From positions 62,001-126,000 of the forward strand of contig NZ_JAHFVL010000002.1 of assembly GCF_018599185.1 (NCBI RefSeq): a stretch of DNA of 64,000 bases, in the 5' to 3' direction. The notes beneath the pieces are model-generated. The model did no database searches. It was not told the origin of the DNA and was given only the letters and a program-made list of their open reading frames with translations. Positions 44,366-53,011 of this stretch are shown here, in pieces (the first letter of the stretch is position 1; each line of letters opens with the position of its first letter). A program made the translations under genes and the position numbers. Source of the stretch: Rhodanobacter sp. LX-99. Its GTDB lineage: Bacteria; Pseudomonadota; Gammaproteobacteria; Xanthomonadales; Rhodanobacteraceae.

Positions 44366-45142
44366 TTACGCCACGTCGCCGATCCAGGCCGGGCTGCTGA
44401 ACTTCGTTTGCCCGAGTGCTTCGGCCTGGACCAGTTCGTCGGCGCGCAGGCTGCCGTCGCTGAGGCCGTGCAGGCGGCGGAAGGTGGCGATCATGCGTTC
44501 GATCACCGCCTCGCGCGGCAGGCCGGTCTGGCTGCGCAGCGGATCGACCCGCTTGGCCGCGCTGACGGTGCCCTTGTCGGACAGTTTCTCGCGGCCGATG
44601 CGCAGCACGTCCAGCATCTTCGCCGCGTCGATGTCGTAGGCCATGGTGACGTGATGCAGCACCGCGCCGCCGCGGTGCACCTGGGCGGCGCCGGCGATCT
44701 TGCCGCCTTCGGAGGTGATGTCGTTGAGCGGCTGGTACCACGCCTTGATGCCCAGCTCGCCGAGCGCTTCGAGCACCCACGCGTCGAAGAAGGCATAGGC
44801 TTCCTGGAACGACAGCCCCTTGACCAGCGACTGCGGCGCGTAGATCGAATAGGTGATCGTGTTGCCCGGCTCGATGAACATCGCGCCGCCGCCGCTGACC
44901 CGGCGGACCACCTCGATGCCGTGGCGCCGGGCCGCCTCGCCGTCCACTTCGTTGCGCAGCGACTGGAAGCGGCCGATCACCACCGCCGGCGATGCCCACT
45001 CCCAGATGCGCAGGGTCGGCGCGCGGCGGCCGGCGCCGACCTCGTGGGTCAGCACGTCGTCCAGTGCCATGTGCAGGGTGGGCGATTGCGGCGCGGCGTG
45101 GATCAGCTGCCAGTCGTGGTCGCGCCAGTCGGTGCGCATCAT
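44366..45142 (-). CDS. lplA: Lipoate-protein ligase, catalytic subunit (LplA-like)
   Basis: The 258-residue protein is the catalytic half of a lipoate-protein ligase, which attaches scavenged lipoate to lipoyl domains of 2-oxoacid dehydrogenases and GcvH. Key motifs are present: the adenylate-binding RRVSGGGAMFIEPGNTITYS, the lysine motif SEGGKIAGAAQVHRGGAVLH, and the opening LHMALDDVLTHE. It lacks the C-terminal accessory domain of the E. coli enzyme; that domain is encoded by the upstream gene, whose stop overlaps this start. ATG codons at 45142 and 45139 are both possible. The arrangement matches the two-protein LplA-LplB enzyme of Thermoplasma. Confidence 0.88.
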   Translation of the reverse strand: MMRTDWRDHDWQLIHAAPQSPTLHMALDDVLTHEVGAGRRAPTLRIWEWASPAVVIGRFQSLRNEVDGEAARRHGIEVVRRVSGGGAMFIEPGNTITYSIYAPQSLVKGLSFQEAYAFFDAWVLEALGELGIKAWYQPLNDITSEGGKIAGAAQVHRGGAVLHHVTMAYDIDAAKMLDVLRIGREKLSDKGTVSAAKRVDPLRSQTGLPREAVIERMIATFRRLHGLSDGSLRADELVQAEALGQTKFSSPAWIGDVA

Positions 45143-45429
45143 GCGGCGGATTCCCTGTGCAAGGCGCGGCGCACGGCTACCGCGATGGCTTCCGGCGAAA
45201 GACCATACATCATCACGTCGGCGGCGAGCGCGTCGCGCACGACGGCGGCGAGCGCGGCTTCGTCGGCGTGTTCCGATTGGCCCTCCAGCGCGCGGTTGAT
45301 CGTGTCCAGCGCGCTGTCCGGCTCCAGGAAGAAATCGCCACTCAGCCGCACGTCGGCAAGACGGCCATCGCGCACGGCCAGGTCGATCACCACCAGCTTG
45401 CCGCCGGGCATCTTGTATTCGCCGTGCAT
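45139..45429 (-). CDS. Lipoate-protein ligase accessory subunit (LplB-like)
   Basis: The 96-residue protein matches the separate C-terminal domain of lipoate ligases: it opens GEYKMPGGKLVVIDLAVRDG and continues RLSGDFFLEPDSALDTINRA, then a helical tail. In bipartite ligases this small subunit is required for lipoyl-adenylate formation (established for Thermoplasma LplB). It lies directly upstream of lplA with overlapping stop and start, so the two should be made in equal amounts. The ATG at 45429 gives the family start. The bipartite form is unusual in gammaproteobacteria, as far as I recall. Confidence 0.82.
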   Translation of the reverse strand: MHGEYKMPGGKLVVIDLAVRDGRLADVRLSGDFFLEPDSALDTINRALEGQSEHADEAALAAVVRDALAADVMMYGLSPEAIAVAVRRALHRESAA

Positions 45430-45746
45430 GCACGCGTCCCGAATGTCCTCGAATCTGCGTAAGTGTGCCTCGTGGCGCCCGCCATGCCAAAGGCGGCGAC
45501 ATCACGCCGCCGCTTTTGGCGGGGCTCAGCGCATCTCCGGCGTCAATAATGCCCTGGCGATCGATTCCCACGGCACATGTTTGCAGTTCTGGCTTTGCGT
45601 GGGCAGCATGTCAGGGGGGGCGATGCTTATGGCGCAGCGATCCGGTCCGCATGGCGATCACGATCGTGCCGTGATGGCCATGCATCGCTCACGGCTCCTT
45701 CTTGAATTTCTAGGTCGTGGAAAATCAGTGGGGCGGATGACTTGCG
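45430..45746. other. Gene-free stretch with an inverted repeat
   Basis: No gene is supported in these 317 bases. An imperfect inverted repeat at 45486-45520 pairs GCCAAAGGCGGCG with CGCCGCCGCTTTTGGC; it could end transcription coming from the right or be a stable mRNA hairpin upstream of lplB. The rest appears to be decayed sequence next to the methyltransferase relic. Confidence 0.35.
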
Positions 45747-45903
45747 TCAGCGCTTCACGAACCGATAGGCGAAGCGATCGGTCTCGCCCTTGATCGACGG
45801 GGCCGCTCCAGTATCCATCGCCTGGAAACACGTCGATCACGGTAGAGCCCGCATCGACACGTGCGAACCTCAACAACTCGGATTGTTTGGAGTGCCGGTA
45901 CAT
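45747..45903 (-). pseudogene. Methyltransferase relic with an internal deletion
   Basis: Reading the minus strand from ATG at 45903, the product begins RHSKQSELLRFARVDAGSTV and IDVFPGDGYWSG, the N-terminal part and motif I of a secreted-type class I methyltransferase. Soon afterwards, in another frame, the DNA reads SIKGETDRFAYRFVKR and stops at 45747-45749; this looks like the C-terminus of the same family. The roughly 150-200 residues expected between them are missing. I read this as a gene that lost its centre by deletion. Confidence 0.55.
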
Positions 45904-45967
45904 GGTGGCCTCCGAAGTGGCACGACTTCTGAAAAGCTCGTGGTGGATGCCGGCCAGGCCTGGCGCG

Positions 45968-46702
45968 TCAGATTTGCGCCAGGCCACCGTCGACGGCGAC
46001 CTCGCTGGCGGTCATGAAGCTGCTGTCCGCCGACGCGAGAAACGCGGCGACCGCCCCGATCTCCGACGGATCGGCCATGCGCCGGAGTGGATTCATCGAG
46101 GCGAAGGCCTTCATGCCCTCCTCGCCCACCGCGGCCTTCGCCAGTTCGGTCGCCGTCGGACCGGGCGACAGTACGTTGACGCGGATGCCGGTGCCTTTCA
46201 GGTCCTCCGCCCAGGTCTTCGCGAGGTTGCGCACGGCTGCCTTGCTCGCGCTGTAGGCGCCGAACGCCGGGGCACCCGTGGTACCGGCGCTCGATCCGGT
46301 CAGGATGATCGAACCGCCCGTGCCCATCAGCGGCAGTGCTTTCTGCACCGTGAAAATCGTGCCTTTCACGTTGGTGTCGAACGTTTCGTCGATGTGTTCG
46401 GCGGTGATCTCGCCGAGCGCAAGCAGGCTTCCCGTCCCGGCATTGGCGAAGACGATGTCGAGGGTGCCGCGCTCGGCCTTCACTGCCGCGTAGAGGCGGT
46501 CGAGATCGGCCTCGTCGGACACCGAGCCCTGCACCGCGCGGGCGTTGGGCCCGAGATCAGCCACGGCGGCGTCGAGCGCTTCCTGCCGGCGGCCGAAGAT
46601 GAAGACGAACGCGCCTTCCTCGATGAAACGCTCCGCCGCGGCGCGGCCGATGCCGGTGGCGCCACCGGTGATCACGGCGGTCTTTCCATTCAGTCTGGTC
46701 AT
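45968..46702 (-). CDS. SDR-family NAD(P)-dependent oxidoreductase
   Basis: The 244-residue classical short-chain dehydrogenase has the cofactor motif TGGATGIG near residue 11, NAG near residue 85 (IVFANAGTGSL), the catalytic Ser in LTGSSAGTTG and the Tyr-Lys pair in GAYSASKAAV. The C-terminal FMTASEVAVDGGLAQI is typical. The Arg in IFGRRQEAL after strand 2 suggests NADP(H). The ATG at 46702 gives the normal start; an upstream ATG would add an unrelated extension. It lies 37 bases downstream of the NADP-binding reductase gene and is probably co-transcribed with it under the divergent LysR regulator. The substrate is unknown. Confidence 0.93.
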   Translation of the reverse strand: MTRLNGKTAVITGGATGIGRAAAERFIEEGAFVFIFGRRQEALDAAVADLGPNARAVQGSVSDEADLDRLYAAVKAERGTLDIVFANAGTGSLLALGEITAEHIDETFDTNVKGTIFTVQKALPLMGTGGSIILTGSSAGTTGAPAFGAYSASKAAVRNLAKTWAEDLKGTGIRVNVLSPGPTATELAKAAVGEEGMKAFASMNPLRRMADPSEIGAVAAFLASADSSFMTASEVAVDGGLAQI

Positions 46703-46739
46703 GTCTTTGATCCTTGGTCGGGATGGCACAAATAGGTGA

Positions 46740-47348
46740 TTACGATGCGGCGCCGGCGGTCGCCGGTCGCTCGGGTTCGTTCTTGAACAGGTCCTGGAAG
46801 ATCAGCGGCGCCCAGCTCTTGTCGAACACCTGTACCAGCGCGCCGCCTTCTGCGAGCTTCCCGAGATTGACGGGTGCGAAACCCAGTTGCTCGGACAGGT
46901 CCGCCACCTGCGCTGCGGCGGCCTGGTCGTCACTCGACAGGAACACGACGCGGCGGCTGCCGTTGACGTTCGGATCGGCGGCCAGCGTCCTCGCGGGCAG
47001 ATGGTTGAAGCCCTTCACGAAGCGGGCGCCGGGGAATGCCTTGGCGACGTCGGCGGTCGACAGGCCCTCGAAACCGTTCATTGCGTCCACCACCGTCTTG
47101 CCCTGCCAGCTCGGCAGCATCTTGGCGACCTCGCGATGCCCCTCGAAGAGAACGGCCAGGAAAATCACGTCAGCCTTGAGCGCTTCCTGCAGCGTCCGGG
47201 GAACGACCGTGGATCCGATCGCCTGCGCCTGCGGCAGCAGGGTTTCGGGCGCCCGCCGGCTGGCGACGGAGACTTCGATGTCGTTGCGGGCGAAAGCGCG
47301 GGCGAGGGCCTGGCCGATGGCGCCGAAACCGATGATGGCGTAGCTCAT
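46740..47348 (-). CDS. NADP-dependent reductase of the F420:NADP oxidoreductase-like family
   Basis: The 202-residue protein is a single Rossmann domain starting SYAIIGFGAIGQALARAFAR, with a further conserved block VDAMNGFEGLSTADVAKAFP and FVKGFNHLPARTL. It matches the family annotated as NAD(P)-binding or F420-dependent NADP oxidoreductase; because Xanthomonadales lack F420 as far as I know, the electron partner is probably another flavin or quinone compound. The ATG at 47348 has AAGGA 8 bases upstream. It is divergent from a LysR regulator 135 bases away and is followed by an SDR gene. Confidence 0.87.
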   Translation of the reverse strand: MSYAIIGFGAIGQALARAFARNDIEVSVASRRAPETLLPQAQAIGSTVVPRTLQEALKADVIFLAVLFEGHREVAKMLPSWQGKTVVDAMNGFEGLSTADVAKAFPGARFVKGFNHLPARTLAADPNVNGSRRVVFLSSDDQAAAAQVADLSEQLGFAPVNLGKLAEGGALVQVFDKSWAPLIFQDLFKNEPERPATAGAAS

Positions 47349-47483
47349 GGAGATGATCCTTTTCAGTACGGGGATGGAGTGGGCTGGCCTGTTCGGGCCG
47401 GTTGCCCCATCAATCTGGGTCGCTTGACGTATCAACACAATTGACGAAACATCGCTTAATACGATCTATTTTCTGGATGATTC
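47349..47483. promoter_or_regulatory. Divergent promoter region of the LysR regulon
   Basis: The 135-base gap between the divergent reductase and LysR genes is locally AT-rich from 47420 to 47480. For the plus strand, TTGACG (47441-47446), an 18-base spacer and TCTATT (47465-47470) resemble a sigma-70 promoter, but would leave a very short leader. A second TTGACG lies at 47424. LysR proteins usually bind T-N11-A boxes in such gaps and activate the divergent gene; I cannot fix the exact operator. Confidence 0.4.
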
Positions 47484-48374
47484 GTGCTCGACAACGTCAC
47501 CATCAACCAGCTGCGCGCGTTCGTTGCGGTGTGCGATCAGGGGAGCTTCTCGGGCGCGGCGCGGAAACTCGCACGCGCGCAGTCGGCCATCAGCCACGCG
47601 ATCAAGGCGCTGGAAAGCGCGTTCGACGTCGAGCTGTTCGAGCGCAACACGCGCAGGGCGCAGCTCACCGCGGCGGGGCGCAGCCTGCTGCCGGATGCGC
47701 GTGCGGTCATCTCACGCACCGAGGAAATGAAGAACCGCGCCGGTGCGATCTCCAAGGTGGGGGTGCCGCAGGTGTCGGTGGCGGTGGATGCCTACTTTCC
47801 ACGCACCCACCTGATCGACTGCTTGCGGACGCTGCAGCAGGAGTTCCCGACCGCCGCGATCAACCTGCGCATCACCACCATGCAGGGCGGCGAGCAGCTG
47901 GTGCTCGAAAAGCTGTGCGCCCTGGCCGTCACGATCCAGAACGTGCCGGAGGTGAACCCGGACGCCATCGAACGCCATTGGTTGCGCGAGGAGGAAATGG
48001 TGACGGTATGCGCGCCTTCCCATGCGCTCGCCTCGGCACCCAAACCCGTCCCCGTGGACGAGTTCGGTCGACACACCCAGATCGTCGTCACCGACAACCA
48101 GCCCGGCGCGGAAAAGACCCAGCAGGGCGTTGCCGGCAAGCGCCAGTGGCTGGTCAACGACCTCGGCGCCAAACGCGACCTGCTCAAGGCCGGCCTCGGC
48201 TGGGGACACTTGCCGAGGCACCTCGTCAGCGACGATCTGGCCAGCGGAGGGCTCGTCGAACTCGAGCGTCGCGCATGGCACATGGGGACGCTCGCGTTCA
48301 TGGTCTCGCAGCGCCGGGGACACGACCTTTCAGCATGCGAGTCGCGGCTGGTCGCGCTGCTTGGGGGACCTTAG
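47484..48374 (+). CDS. LysR-family transcriptional regulator
   Basis: The 296-residue regulator has the N-terminal winged helix-turn-helix (residues 1-62: INQLRAFVAVCDQGSFSGAA, ARAQSAISHAIKALESAFDV, LFERNTRRAQLTAAG) and a substrate-binding co-inducer domain (VSVAVDAYFPRTHLIDCLRT, REEEMVTVCAPSHAL, LLKAGLGWGHLPRHLV). The start is GTG at 47484. It is divergently placed from the reductase-SDR pair, which it probably controls. The inducer is unknown. Confidence 0.92.
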   Translation: MLDNVTINQLRAFVAVCDQGSFSGAARKLARAQSAISHAIKALESAFDVELFERNTRRAQLTAAGRSLLPDARAVISRTEEMKNRAGAISKVGVPQVSVAVDAYFPRTHLIDCLRTLQQEFPTAAINLRITTMQGGEQLVLEKLCALAVTIQNVPEVNPDAIERHWLREEEMVTVCAPSHALASAPKPVPVDEFGRHTQIVVTDNQPGAEKTQQGVAGKRQWLVNDLGAKRDLLKAGLGWGHLPRHLVSDDLASGGLVELERRAWHMGTLAFMVSQRRGHDLSACESRLVALLGGP

Positions 48375-48471
48375 CTTCATGCGGTCGCAGAGGCGCGCAT
48401 GCGTTGCCGCTCATGGCCGCCCGCCGCCTGAAGCAGACAGTCAACGCTGGAGTTGAGCAGGCGACTCGGCG

Positions 48472-48640
48472 GTTCTGTCAGACACCATTGCGATCAACGA
48501 CGCGCAAGCACGACCTGGCCGTGGCCCGCACGACTTCTCCGGGATTTTCGGCGCGGTACTGGAAAACGCCGTGCGTTATGCGCGCCGCCAGGTTCGCGTC
48601 TGCGCCATGGCCGGCCCCGAGTCCGAGTGGACGCGGTTCC
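48472..48640 (+). pseudogene. Histidine-kinase fragment (N-box relic)
   Basis: In one plus-strand frame the DNA downstream of lysR reads HDFSGIFGAVLENAVRYARR and then QVRVCAMAGPE. This follows the N-box of two-component sensor kinases (D-x5-L-x-N-A-x-(K/R)-Y/W-A), as in PhoQ-like proteins. No intact H-box, G-boxes or start lie around it. The adjoining secreted-protein gene on the minus strand starts to overlap at 48640. The rest of the 270-base gap is featureless. Confidence 0.4.
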
Positions 48641-48644
48641 TGCT

Positions 48645-49073
48645 TCAGTGGCCGCGGCGGCCGTTGAAATGGCCGGTGCCGCCACCAATCGAAATGCTGA
48701 CGCCGCCGCTGGGATGGTCGCAGCTGCCGAAGGCCTTGCTGAGGTTGACCGTGCCGGTCTGGTAGTTGCCGCTGAAATGGTTGCCGCCGACCACGCCCAT
48801 GCCGACGCTGCCGTGCATCTGCGGCTGGTTGTAGCTGTAGTCGTCGCAGTCGGGGCGTTCGCTGCTGGCGACCTCGGTGTTGCCCATGCGCCCGCTGGTG
48901 TCGCCGTAGTAGGTGCCGGGCGCGTCGCGCGCGGGTGTCGCAGCGGTGGAGCTCGCGGCCGGCAAGTTGCCGGGTGGCAGTTTCAGGTTCAGCGGTTTTG
49001 CCGGTGTCTGCGCCCACGCCGTGGTGGCCAGCAGGCCGGCGGCGAGGACGAGGAAGTGCCGTTGGATGTTCAT
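48645..49073 (-). CDS. Secreted protein, function unknown
   Basis: The 142-residue protein has a clear signal peptide (FLVLAAGLLATTAWAQ). The mature part is low-complexity: Pro/Ala-rich at first (NLKLPPGNLPAASSTAATPA), then Gly/Ser/Asn-rich with one Cys pair (PDCDDYSY and GSCDHPSGG) and a histidine-containing tail (GGGTGHFNGRRGH). I do not recognise a family. The ATG at 49073 has GGAG upstream; a longer in-frame start would lose the signal peptide. It is 103 bases downstream of parC on the same strand but probably has its own promoter. Confidence 0.65.
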   Translation of the reverse strand: MNIQRHFLVLAAGLLATTAWAQTPAKPLNLKLPPGNLPAASSTAATPARDAPGTYYGDTSGRMGNTEVASSERPDCDDYSYNQPQMHGSVGMGVVGGNHFSGNYQTGTVNLSKAFGSCDHPSGGVSISIGGGTGHFNGRRGH

Positions 49074-49176
49074 GCGCGCTCCGGGTTGGTACACGCTCAA
49101 CGCGCGATGCCGCGTCGGCGTGTACATCCCTTTTGGAAAGAACGCGGCGCGGGAAGTTCCTTGGTCCCGCGGACGG

Positions 49177-51414
49177 TCACGCGCTGGTCTCGATCCGCTC
49201 GACCCGGCGCAGGCCGCGCGGCAGCAGGCCGCCGCGGGTGGCACGGTTGCCGCCGTATTCGACCAGGTCGGCCCAGCGCAGGGTCAGCTTGCGCTGGCCG
49301 GCGTACAGGGTGACCTCGCCCTTGCCTTCGCTGACCACGGCCACGCCGGCCACGCGCTCACCTTCCGCAAGATGCTTCTTCGGGATCTCGATCAGCTTGT
49401 TGCCCTTGCCCTTGTCCAGCTCCGGTAGCTCGGCCACCGAGAACATCAGCAGGTGGCCTTCGGTGCTGACCACCACGATGCGGTCGCGTGCCGGGTCGGC
49501 GCTGACCTGCGGCGCCAGCACCTTGGCCTTGTCGCTGAGGCTGATGATCTGCTTGCCGGCCTTGTTGCGGCCGGTGAGCGATTCGAAGCGGGTGACGAAG
49601 CCGTAGCCGAAGTCGGTGGCGAGGATCAACCGGGTGTCGTTGTCGCCGGCGATCACCGCGTCGAAGCTGGCGCCCGCGGTCGGGCTGAAGCGGCCGGTCA
49701 GCGGCTCGCCGTTGCCGCGCGCCGAGGGCAGGGTGTGCGCCAGCGTGGAGTAGGCGCGGCCGGTGGAGTCGATGAACGCGACCTGCTGCGTCGTGCGGGC
49801 CTTCACCGCGGCGAGCAGGCCGTCGCCCTCGCGGTAGTTCAGCGCCTCGGCGTCGATGTCGTGGCCCTTGGCGGCGCGCGCCCAGCCCTTCTGCGAGAGC
49901 ACCACGGTGACCGGCTCGCTGGCCACCAGCGCGCTCTCGTCCAGCGCATGCGCCACCTCGCGTTCGACCAGCGGCGAGCGGCGGGCGTCGCCGAATTTCT
50001 CGGCATCGGCGCGCAGTTCGTCCTTGATCAGGCCCTTCAGCTTGGCCGGCGATTTCAGCAGCACGTTGATGCGCGCGCGCTCCTCTTCGAGCTGGTCGCG
50101 TTCGGCATTGATCTTCATCTCCTCCAGCCGTGCCAGCTGGCGCAACCGGGTTTCGAGGATGTAGTCGGTCTGCTCCTCGCTGAGCCTGAAGCGCGCCATC
50201 AGCACGGGCTTGGGCTCGTCCTCGCTGCGCACGATGCGGATGACTTCGTCGAGGTTGAGATAGGCGGTGTGCAGGCCTTCGAGCAGGTGCAGGCGGCGGT
50301 CGACCTTGGCCAGGCGATGCTCCAGGCGCCGGGTGACCGTGCTGGTGCGGAAGCTCAGCCACTCCGTGAGGATGCGCTTGAGATCCTTCACCTGCGGCCG
50401 GCCGTCCAGGCCGATCATGTTGAGGTTGACGCGGAAGCTCTTCTCCATGTCCGTGGTGGCGAACAGGTGCTGCATGGTCTCGTCGGCGTCGACGCGGTTC
50501 GAGCGCGGCACGATGACTAGGCGGATCGGGTTCTCGTGGTCGGATTCGTCGCGCAGGTCCTCGATCATCGGCAGCTTCTTCGCGCGCATCTGCGCGGCGA
50601 TCTGTTCGAGGATCTTCGACGGGCTGACCTGGTGCGGCAGCGCGGTGATCACGATGTTGCCTTCCTCGCGCCGGTACACCGCGCGGGCACGCACCGAACC
50701 GCCGCCGGTCCGGTAGATCGCCAGCAAGTCGGCACGCGGGGTGATGATCTCCGCCTCGGTCGGGTAGTCCGGTCCCAGCACGTGCTCGCACAGCTGGGCG
50801 ACCGTGGCATCGGGTTCATCCAGCAGACGGATGCACGCGGTGGCCAGCTCGCGCAGGTTGTGCGGCGGGATGTCGGTGGCCATGCCCACGGCGATGCCCA
50901 TCGAGCCGTTCAGCAGCACGTGCGGCACGCGAGCCGGCAGCCAGCTCGGCTCCTCCAGCGTGCCGTCGAAGTTCGGCACCCAGTCCACCGTGCCCTGGGC
51001 CAACTCGCCGAGCAGCGCCTCGGCGATCGGGCTGAGCTTGGATTCGGTGTAGCGCATCGCCGCGAAGCTCTTCGGGTCGTCCGGCGAGCCGAAGTTGCCC
51101 TGGCCGTCGACCAGCGGGTAGCGGTACGAGAACGGCTGCGCCATCAGCACCATCGCCTCGTAGCACGACGAGTCGCCGTGCGGATGGAACTTGCCGATCA
51201 CGTCGCCGATGGTGCGCGCGGATTTCTTCGGCTTCGCGGTGGCGGCCAGGCCCAGCTCGCTCATCGCGTAGATGATGCGCCGCTGCACCGGCTTCAGTCC
51301 GTCGCCCACGAACGGCAGCGCGCGGTCCAGCACCACGTACATCGAATAGTCGAGATAGGCCCGCTCGGCGTATTCCTTCAGCGGGATCTGTTCGTAATTG
51401 GCTTGCAGGTTCAT
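49177..51414 (-). CDS. parC: DNA topoisomerase IV subunit A
   Basis: The 745-residue ParC, with ParE, decatenates daughter chromosomes. The start is typical ([20 protein letters not shown]). The quinolone-resistance region reads [19 protein letters not shown]; the residues equivalent to E. coli Ser80 and Glu84 are Ser and Glu, so the usual resistance substitutions are absent. The catalytic tyrosine lies in AAMRYTES. A coiled-coil gate region follows ([20 protein letters not shown]), and the C-terminal beta-pinwheel is of ParC type with no GyrA box, which separates it from GyrA. Length fits ParC. parE is not in the window. Confidence 0.97.
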   Translation of the reverse strand: MNLQANYEQIPLKEYAERAYLDYSMYVVLDRALPFVGDGLKPVQRRIIYAMSELGLAATAKPKKSARTIGDVIGKFHPHGDSSCYEAMVLMAQPFSYRYPLVDGQGNFGSPDDPKSFAAMRYTESKLSPIAEALLGELAQGTVDWVPNFDGTLEEPSWLPARVPHVLLNGSMGIAVGMATDIPPHNLRELATACIRLLDEPDATVAQLCEHVLGPDYPTEAEIITPRADLLAIYRTGGGSVRARAVYRREEGNIVITALPHQVSPSKILEQIAAQMRAKKLPMIEDLRDESDHENPIRLVIVPRSNRVDADETMQHLFATTDMEKSFRVNLNMIGLDGRPQVKDLKRILTEWLSFRTSTVTRRLEHRLAKVDRRLHLLEGLHTAYLNLDEVIRIVRSEDEPKPVLMARFRLSEEQTDYILETRLRQLARLEEMKINAERDQLEEERARINVLLKSPAKLKGLIKDELRADAEKFGDARRSPLVEREVAHALDESALVASEPVTVVLSQKGWARAAKGHDIDAEALNYREGDGLLAAVKARTTQQVAFIDSTGRAYSTLAHTLPSARGNGEPLTGRFSPTAGASFDAVIAGDNDTRLILATDFGYGFVTRFESLTGRNKAGKQIISLSDKAKVLAPQVSADPARDRIVVVSTEGHLLMFSVAELPELDKGKGNKLIEIPKKHLAEGERVAGVAVVSEGKGEVTLYAGQRKLTLRWADLVEYGGNRATRGGLLPRGLRRVERIETSA

Positions 51415-51513
51415 GCGGTTGCATCAGGGAAGTGGCGCGCGGCGCGCGGGATAACCGGTCGATGGTGCCAGAAAGCGGCGGGCTCTTGTAGGCGCGGTTT
51501 CGGCCGCGATCTG

Positions 51514-51984
51514 CTAAGGCACGCCGGCCGGCAGCGGCGGCGCGCGCAGCGGTACCGGGGTGGACTGCACGATCGAGGTGGTGGTCTGGCCGTGGCGCAG
51601 GAAGCGGTCGAGGATCAGGTCCAGGTGTTCCAGCGCGTCAAGGTGCACCTTGATGATGAAGCAGTCCTCGCCGGTGACGCGGTGGCACTCGACCACCTGC
51701 GGGATCTTCTGCGCGAGCTCGGCGATCTTCGGCAGTTGCCCGGGCACCGGGCGCACGCGCACGTAGGCAGTGACCGGCCAGCCCAGCGCCCTGGGGTCGA
51801 GGTCGAGCCGGTAGCCGCGGATCACTCCGGTTTCCTCCAGCCGGTTCAGGCGTTCCTTCACTGCCGGTGCCGACATGCCGACGCGGCTGGCGAGCCGGGT
51901 GACGGGCTGGCGTGGATCTTCCTGCAGTGCCTGCAGCAGGGCGATATTGCGGGGATCGGACAGCAAATTGGAAATCTGAGGCAT
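51514..51984 (-). CDS. Lrp/AsnC-family transcriptional regulator
   Basis: The 156-residue regulator has an N-terminal helix-turn-helix (LLQALQEDPRQPVTRLASRV, SAPAVKERLNRLEETGVIRG) and a C-terminal RAM/AsnC ligand-binding domain (AYVRVRPVPGQLPKIAELAQ, VVECHRVTGEDCFIIKVHLD). It is a single-domain regulator of normal length. The gene is divergent from an EamA exporter 93 bases away, which it probably regulates in response to an amino acid. That pairing is common for amino-acid exporters. Confidence 0.93.
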   Translation of the reverse strand: MPQISNLLSDPRNIALLQALQEDPRQPVTRLASRVGMSAPAVKERLNRLEETGVIRGYRLDLDPRALGWPVTAYVRVRPVPGQLPKIAELAQKIPQVVECHRVTGEDCFIIKVHLDALEHLDLILDRFLRHGQTTTSIVQSTPVPLRAPPLPAGVP

Positions 51985-52077
51985 GAGACGTCACCGGCTT
52001 TCAAGTAAGGAAATATGGATCGCTGATTCCTTCGTTTCGGAATGGATCATGCGCCGATCATTTGCAAAAGTGGCTGC

Positions 52078-52974
52078 ATGAAGAATGAATCCGATTCCAC
52101 CACGATCGAACCGCCGTCGCCGCCCCTCGCGGCCGGCGAACGCGTGCCGCCCTCGCTGTATTTCGTGGTCGGCGCGATCTTCCATTACCTGGGGCCCGCG
52201 TTCGCGGTGCTGCTGTTCGCCCACGTCGCGCCACTCGGCGTGGCCTGGCTGCGGATCGCCAGCGCGGCGCTGATCTTCGCGCTGTGGCGACGGCCCTGGC
52301 ACTATTTCGCGCAGCAGAACGCCGCGGTGCGCTGGAACATCGTGGCGCTGGGCGCGGTGCTTGGCGGCATGAACGTCTGCTTCTACCTGGCGATCGACCG
52401 GCTGCCGCTGGCCACGGTGGGCGCGATCGAGTTCCTCGGCCCGATCGCGCTGGCCTGGGCCGGCCTGCACAGCCGCCGCAACGGGGTGGCGCTCGCGATG
52501 GCGGCGGCCGGCGTGATCATGCTGACCCACGTGCGTTTCGCCGGCACGGCCATCGGCTTCGCCTTCGCGTTCGCGAACTGCGCGCTGTTCATGCTGTATA
52601 TCGTGCTCGGCCATCGCATCGCCAGGGACGGTGGCGGCAACGGCATCGACCGGCTGGCCGCGGCGATGCTGGTGGCGCTGCTGGTCGTGATGCCGCTGGG
52701 CTGGCGCGAGGCGGCGGTGGCCTTCACCCATCCCGGCCTGCTGGCCGCCGGCATCGGCGTGGGCGTGTCGTCGTCGGTGATCCCGTACGTGTGCGACCAG
52801 CTGGCGATGGCGCGGCTGCCGCGCGCCACGTTCGCGCTGATGCTGGCACTGCTGCCGGCCACCGCCTGCGCGATCGGCATCGTGGTGCTGCACCAGTTGC
52901 CGGGCCCGGCCGAGCTGGCCGGCATCGCCCTGGTCATCGCGGGCATCAACCTGCACCGGGCGGCGCCGCGCTGA
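52078..52974 (+). CDS. EamA-family exporter, RhtA-like
   Basis: The 298-residue inner-membrane transporter has ten predicted membrane segments in two EamA halves. LFAHVAPLGVAWLRIASAAL and YLAIDRLPLATVGAIEFLGP are close to threonine/homoserine exporter RhtA, as is IPYVCDQLAMARLPRATFAL in the second half. It is therefore probably an amino-acid exporter. The ATG at 52078 is preferred over earlier in-frame starts because it gives a short charged N-terminus. Divergent placement from an Lrp regulator supports an amino-acid role. The substrate is inferred. Confidence 0.88.
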   Translation: MKNESDSTTIEPPSPPLAAGERVPPSLYFVVGAIFHYLGPAFAVLLFAHVAPLGVAWLRIASAALIFALWRRPWHYFAQQNAAVRWNIVALGAVLGGMNVCFYLAIDRLPLATVGAIEFLGPIALAWAGLHSRRNGVALAMAAAGVIMLTHVRFAGTAIGFAFAFANCALFMLYIVLGHRIARDGGGNGIDRLAAAMLVALLVVMPLGWREAAVAFTHPGLLAAGIGVGVSSSVIPYVCDQLAMARLPRATFALMLALLPATACAIGIVVLHQLPGPAELAGIALVIAGINLHRAAPR

Positions 52975-53011
52975 ACCTGCATCGACATCCGAACACTGAA
53001 GGAGAACCGCC

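Noticed and set aside
45658..45987. Intact 109-codon gene on the minus strand
   Set aside because: Only the part up to about GDGYW matches a methyltransferase; the remainder is Arg-rich random sequence after a frame change.
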